A DNA stretch of 9,276 nt, taken from positions 1 to 9,276 of the forward strand of contig CAMNIH010000066.1 of the NCBI GenBank assembly GCA_946540365.1, in the 5' to 3' direction. Under the pieces are notes generated by a model. It saw nothing but the letters and a program-made list of their open reading frames with translations, was not told where the DNA came from and searched no databases. Position 1 is the stretch's first letter; every line of letters starts with the position of its first letter. This document shows, in pieces, positions 7,444-9,276 of this stretch. The DNA comes from an uncultured Bacteroidales bacterium (GTDB lineage Bacteria > Bacteroidota > Bacteroidia > Bacteroidales > P3). A program made the translations under genes and the position numbers.

Positions 7444-7938
7444 ATGGAAGTAATACAGAGCTTTACCATCGACCACACTCACCTCAAACCGGGCATCTAT
7501 GTCTCGCGCATCGACCGTGGTTTCACCACCTTCGACCTCCGCATCACCGAGCCCAACCACGAGCCGGCCGTAGCCCCCTCGGCCATGCACAGCTTGGAGC
7601 ACCTGATGGCCACCTGGTTCCGCAACTCGGAGGCCAAGGACGACGTCGTCTACGTGGGCCCCATGGGCTGCCTGACGGGCATGTACGTCATCATGACGGG
7701 GAGCTACAGCGCCGAGGACATGCGGCAGCTGACCATCCGCTGCCTCGAGTGGATCCTCACGCAGACCGAGGTGCCCGCCACCACGCCCGAGACTTGCGGC
7801 AACTACCTCCTGCACGACCTGCCCATGCGCCACTGGGAGAGCCGCCGCTACCTCGACCGACTGCGTCACGATTTCCACAGCGAGTACACCAAGTTGCAGG
7901 TCATCCTCAAGGACGGCAAGCAGTTTGCCGACGCCTGA
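7444..7938 (+). CDS. luxS: S-ribosylhomocysteine lyase, AI-2 precursor synthase
   Basis: This 164-aa protein is the usual length. LuxS is a homodimeric metalloenzyme that splits S-ribosylhomocysteine into homocysteine and DPD, which cyclises to autoinducer-2. The metal-binding HxxEH is at His49-Ser-Leu-Glu52-His53, and the third ligand Cys118 is in ETCGNYLLHDL. The catalytic Cys76 is in GPMGCLTGMY and the substrate-contacting Arg33 in FDLRITEPN, so the active site is complete. The gene is immediately downstream of mtnN, and the two form the detoxification branch of the activated methyl cycle. No separate promoter is visible in the 30-bp gap, so co-transcription from the box at 6700-6707 is likely. 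A strong terminator follows 20 bp after the stop. Confidence 0.97.
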   Translation: MEVIQSFTIDHTHLKPGIYVSRIDRGFTTFDLRITEPNHEPAVAPSAMHSLEHLMATWFRNSEAKDDVVYVGPMGCLTGMYVIMTGSYSAEDMRQLTIRCLEWILTQTEVPATTPETCGNYLLHDLPMRHWESRRYLDRLRHDFHSEYTKLQVILKDGKQFADA

Positions 7939-7958
7939 TCGCGCGGGTTATACAAACA

Positions 7959-7999
7959 AAGGCGGGGACTGCCATAGGCAGCCCCCGCCTTGTCTTTTT
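7959..7999. terminator. Probable bidirectional rho-independent terminator between luxS and the barrel gene
   Basis: The stem AAGGCGGGG (7959-7967) pairs with CCCCGCCTT (7983-7991), and CTGCC (7969-7973) pairs with GGCAG (7977-7981) around a 3-base loop ATA, with one A/C mismatch (7968/7982). On the + strand it is followed by a T-rich tract (TTGTCTTTTTG), suited to ending mtnN-luxS. On the - strand the bases beyond the stem read TTTGTTTGTA, so it can also end the convergent barrel gene, whose stop is at 8014. Confidence 0.85.
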
Positions 8000-8013
8000 G
8001 TGTCCGGCGTTCC

Positions 8014-8739
8014 TTAGAAGCTGTAGTTGAAGCCGATGCGGATGAGGGAGAGGTGCCCCGTGAGGCCTGTCATGAAGTCGGTCGAGCCCACGTTCGTGGT
8101 CGTATGTCCGAGCAGGGGCTGGGCGTCCATGTCGGCCATCAGCCCGTAGCTGTGGCTGGTGGTGGTGGTCTCGTTGTCGGTGATGGGGTTCGTGACCGTG
8201 GTCTCGCTGTAGTTGTAGTACAGTCCCAGCAGATCCACGTAGGCGTCGAGCGAGATGTGCTCGGTGAGTGCGTAGTTCAGGCCGGGAACCGCGTTGAATG
8301 TGAGGCCGAAGACCCGGGTGTTGCCGTTGCCCTCGTTGCCGGTGCTGTTGTTGTACCACGAGCTCTCGGGCTCGAACGACAGGCCGAGCTGCGCTTCGGC
8401 AAAGACGGTGAAGTTCCTCCACGAGGTCAGGTTGTAGCGGAAGTAGGGCGCCACCTTCCACGTGATCTGGCTGGCGGAGGAGTAGGCCTCGTTGTCGCCG
8501 ATGCCATCGTAGGCGCGCGTGTAGAGATAGGTGGGACCCAGCTGGAGGCCCACTTGCATCTGGTTGTTCAGCCAGTAGCCCACCTTGGGCTGGATGCTGA
8601 ACGAGGTGGTGGCGTGGTCGTAGAGGTCGTTTGTGGCGGTGCCGTTGTGGTTGAAAGCCACGTTGCCGCCGGCCACCCACTGGGCGTGGGCGCTCAGGGC
8701 GAATGCCGCGAGGGCGAATGTCAAAAGGATTCTCTTCAT
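8014..8739 (-). CDS. Small outer-membrane beta-barrel protein
   Basis: This 241-aa protein has a clear signal peptide (residues 1-20, MKRILLTFALAAFALSAHAQ). The rest alternates polar and aromatic/hydrophobic residues, as in transmembrane beta-strands, for example FSIQPKVGYWLNNQMQVGLQLGP and WKVAPYFRYNL. It ends in IRIGFNYSF with a terminal Phe, the classical C-terminal signature recognised by the BAM machinery. Length and pattern fit an 8- to 10-strand barrel of the OMP_b-brl/porin-like families that are common in Bacteroidales. Thr/Asn-rich loops (for instance ETTVTNPITDNETTTTSHS) are probably surface-exposed. Specific function is unknown; such proteins may be structural or adhesive rather than channels. 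It is transcribed alone, with a long leader and a terminator on each side. Confidence 0.82.
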   Translation of the reverse strand: MKRILLTFALAAFALSAHAQWVAGGNVAFNHNGTATNDLYDHATTSFSIQPKVGYWLNNQMQVGLQLGPTYLYTRAYDGIGDNEAYSSASQITWKVAPYFRYNLTSWRNFTVFAEAQLGLSFEPESSWYNNSTGNEGNGNTRVFGLTFNAVPGLNYALTEHISLDAYVDLLGLYYNYSETTVTNPITDNETTTTSHSYGLMADMDAQPLLGHTTTNVGSTDFMTGLTGHLSLIRIGFNYSF

Positions 8740-8920
8740 GATGTTTGTTTGTTTTAGTTTGATTTAGTAGGTTGTTCGTTGTCCTTTTATGTCGGTTCCC
8801 TTAAAACACGCAGCCCCTTCAGACGAAGGGGCAAGCGTGCTATCAAAACCATGAAAACATTATCCGAAAACTTGTACTACCTTGGTAGTCCTTCTGTTTT
8901 TGAATTCGGATGCAAAAGTA
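8740..8920 (-). promoter_or_regulatory. Promoter and long structured 5' leader of the barrel gene (possible small RNA)
   Basis: Read on the - strand, a perfect -7 box TACTTTTG lies at 8920-8913, with no clear -33 TTTG. It predicts a transcript start near 8906 and a leader of about 165 nt. The leader folds into a small stem ACTACC/GGTAGT (8889-8884 with 8881-8876) and then a strong hairpin. In the strong hairpin 8807-8811 pairs with 8835-8839, and 8813-8820 pairs with 8825-8832, around a 4-base loop. The strong stem is followed on the - strand by TTTTAA, so it could act as a terminator or attenuator about 100 nt into the transcript. A 21-codon frame (ATG at 8852-8850, stop at 8789-8787) spans it. 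The element could be a regulatory leader or a free-standing short RNA. Confidence 0.5.
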
Positions 8921-8944
8921 CAGCTTTTTTTGTTACCGGATGCA
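8907..8944. repeat. Pair of 8-bp direct repeats (CGGATGCA) at the barrel-gene promoter
   Basis: CGGATGCA occurs at 8907-8914 and again at 8937-8944, exactly 30 bp apart (about three helical turns). The copies flank the -7 box at 8913-8920, overlapping its edge on one side and lying near the expected -33 position on the other. They could be a regulator binding site, but two short copies may also be chance. Confidence 0.3.
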
Positions 8945-8983
8945 TATTTTTGTTCCGAAGCGGAAAAAATCCATGCTGAGGTG

Positions 8984-9276
8984 TCAAAAATAGAGGTCGC
9001 GTTCGCCATCGCCGATCTTGCAAAGGTTGCCTTCGACGCGCCGTTTGAGCTCCTCTTTCGAGAAAGTTTGGGTCAGTTCCTTCAGCAGGCGCAGTCCTTT
9101 CTCCTTGGTGGCGGGGCTGGCGTAGTCCTCCAGGTACTCGCGGAAGGTGAACATGGCGTTGGGCTTGCAGTACTCCTTGATGAGGCCGGGCTTGGCCAGG
9201 TCCATGAAGTCGGCTCCCACACGGCCCTTGCGGTAACAACCGGTGCAGAAACTGGGGATATAGCCGCCGTCAATCA
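8984..9276 (-). CDS. hydG: HydG, [FeFe]-hydrogenase maturase (C-terminal end only)
   Basis: The last 96 residues are present, running from the window edge to the TGA at 8986-8984. HydG is a radical-SAM tyrosine lyase that makes the CO and cyanide ligands, as an Fe-CO-CN synthon, for the H-cluster of [FeFe] hydrogenase. The visible part holds the auxiliary-cluster motif that separates HydG from the related ThiH: the two Cys of SFCTGCYRKGRVG followed, after exactly 22 residues, by the Cys of IKEYCKPN, giving CX2CX22C. The following FTFREYLEDYASPATK matches the conserved C-terminal tail. The radical-SAM barrel lies outside the window. The gene implies that the organism has an [FeFe] hydrogenase. 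No clear terminator directly follows the stop; the strong hairpin at 8807-8839 is the first one downstream. Confidence 0.92.
   Translation of the reverse strand, partial: IDGGYIPSFCTGCYRKGRVGADFMDLAKPGLIKEYCKPNAMFTFREYLEDYASPATKEKGLRLLKELTQTFSKEELKRRVEGNLCKIGDGERDLYF

Noticed and set aside
6652..7878. 408-codon open frame on the - strand across mtnN and luxS
   Set aside because: It covers two unmistakable genes on the opposite strand, and its composition is typical of an antisense shadow.
8779..8979. 66-codon + strand open frame in the hydG/barrel intergenic region
   Set aside because: It lies opposite the structured leader, has no promoter or recognisable domain, and is better explained as the complement of that element. 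If similar short hypothetical proteins recur in other genomes, that would point to a conserved RNA or DNA element rather than a protein.

Overview
The window looks like chromosomal DNA from a Bacteroidota anaerobe, most likely of the order Bacteroidales. Three things suggest this. Several intergenic regions carry the Bacteroidetes-type -7 promoter box (TAnnTTTG). One gene ends in a type IX secretion (T9SS) C-terminal sorting domain, a system confined to Bacteroidota. There is also an [FeFe]-hydrogenase maturase (HydG), which fits a fermentative anaerobe. Coding DNA is GC-rich by eye, with A/T-rich gaps. Genus cannot be fixed from the sequence alone.

Layout. Positions 1-140 hold the 3' end of ruvB. 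From a good promoter at about 199-231, three genes on the + strand encode proteins with signal peptides. The first is a 671-aa DUF3857/transglutaminase-like protein with an intact Cys-His-Asp triad. The second is a 490-aa paralogue that has lost the catalytic Cys and His. The third is a 502-aa C10 (streptopain-family) cysteine protease with a T9SS sorting domain. No terminator is visible between them, and the set ends in a 34-bp perfect palindrome followed by a T-run. That T-run touches the stop codon of a convergent sensor histidine kinase (5382-6611, - strand), which has no response regulator beside it here.

Divergent from the kinase is a two-gene operon, mtnN-luxS (6739-7938). The two enzymes take S-adenosylhomocysteine to S-ribosylhomocysteine and then to homocysteine plus the AI-2 precursor DPD. 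A terminator that looks usable in both directions separates luxS from a convergent small outer-membrane beta-barrel gene (8014-8739, - strand). That gene has a long structured leader (about 8740-8906) with its own -7 box. The window closes with the 3' end of hydG (- strand), recognised by its CX2CX22C auxiliary-cluster motif.

How the genes fit together. The mtnN/luxS pair is a clear pathway unit. The three exported proteins at 252-5320 may form a functional group at the cell envelope, but this is inferred from adjacency and shared export only. The two most interesting observations are the active/inactive transglutaminase-like pair next to a secreted protease, and the structured leader between hydG and the barrel gene. 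I found no CRISPR array, tRNA, rRNA or insertion sequence. Nothing here amounts to a demonstrated new system.
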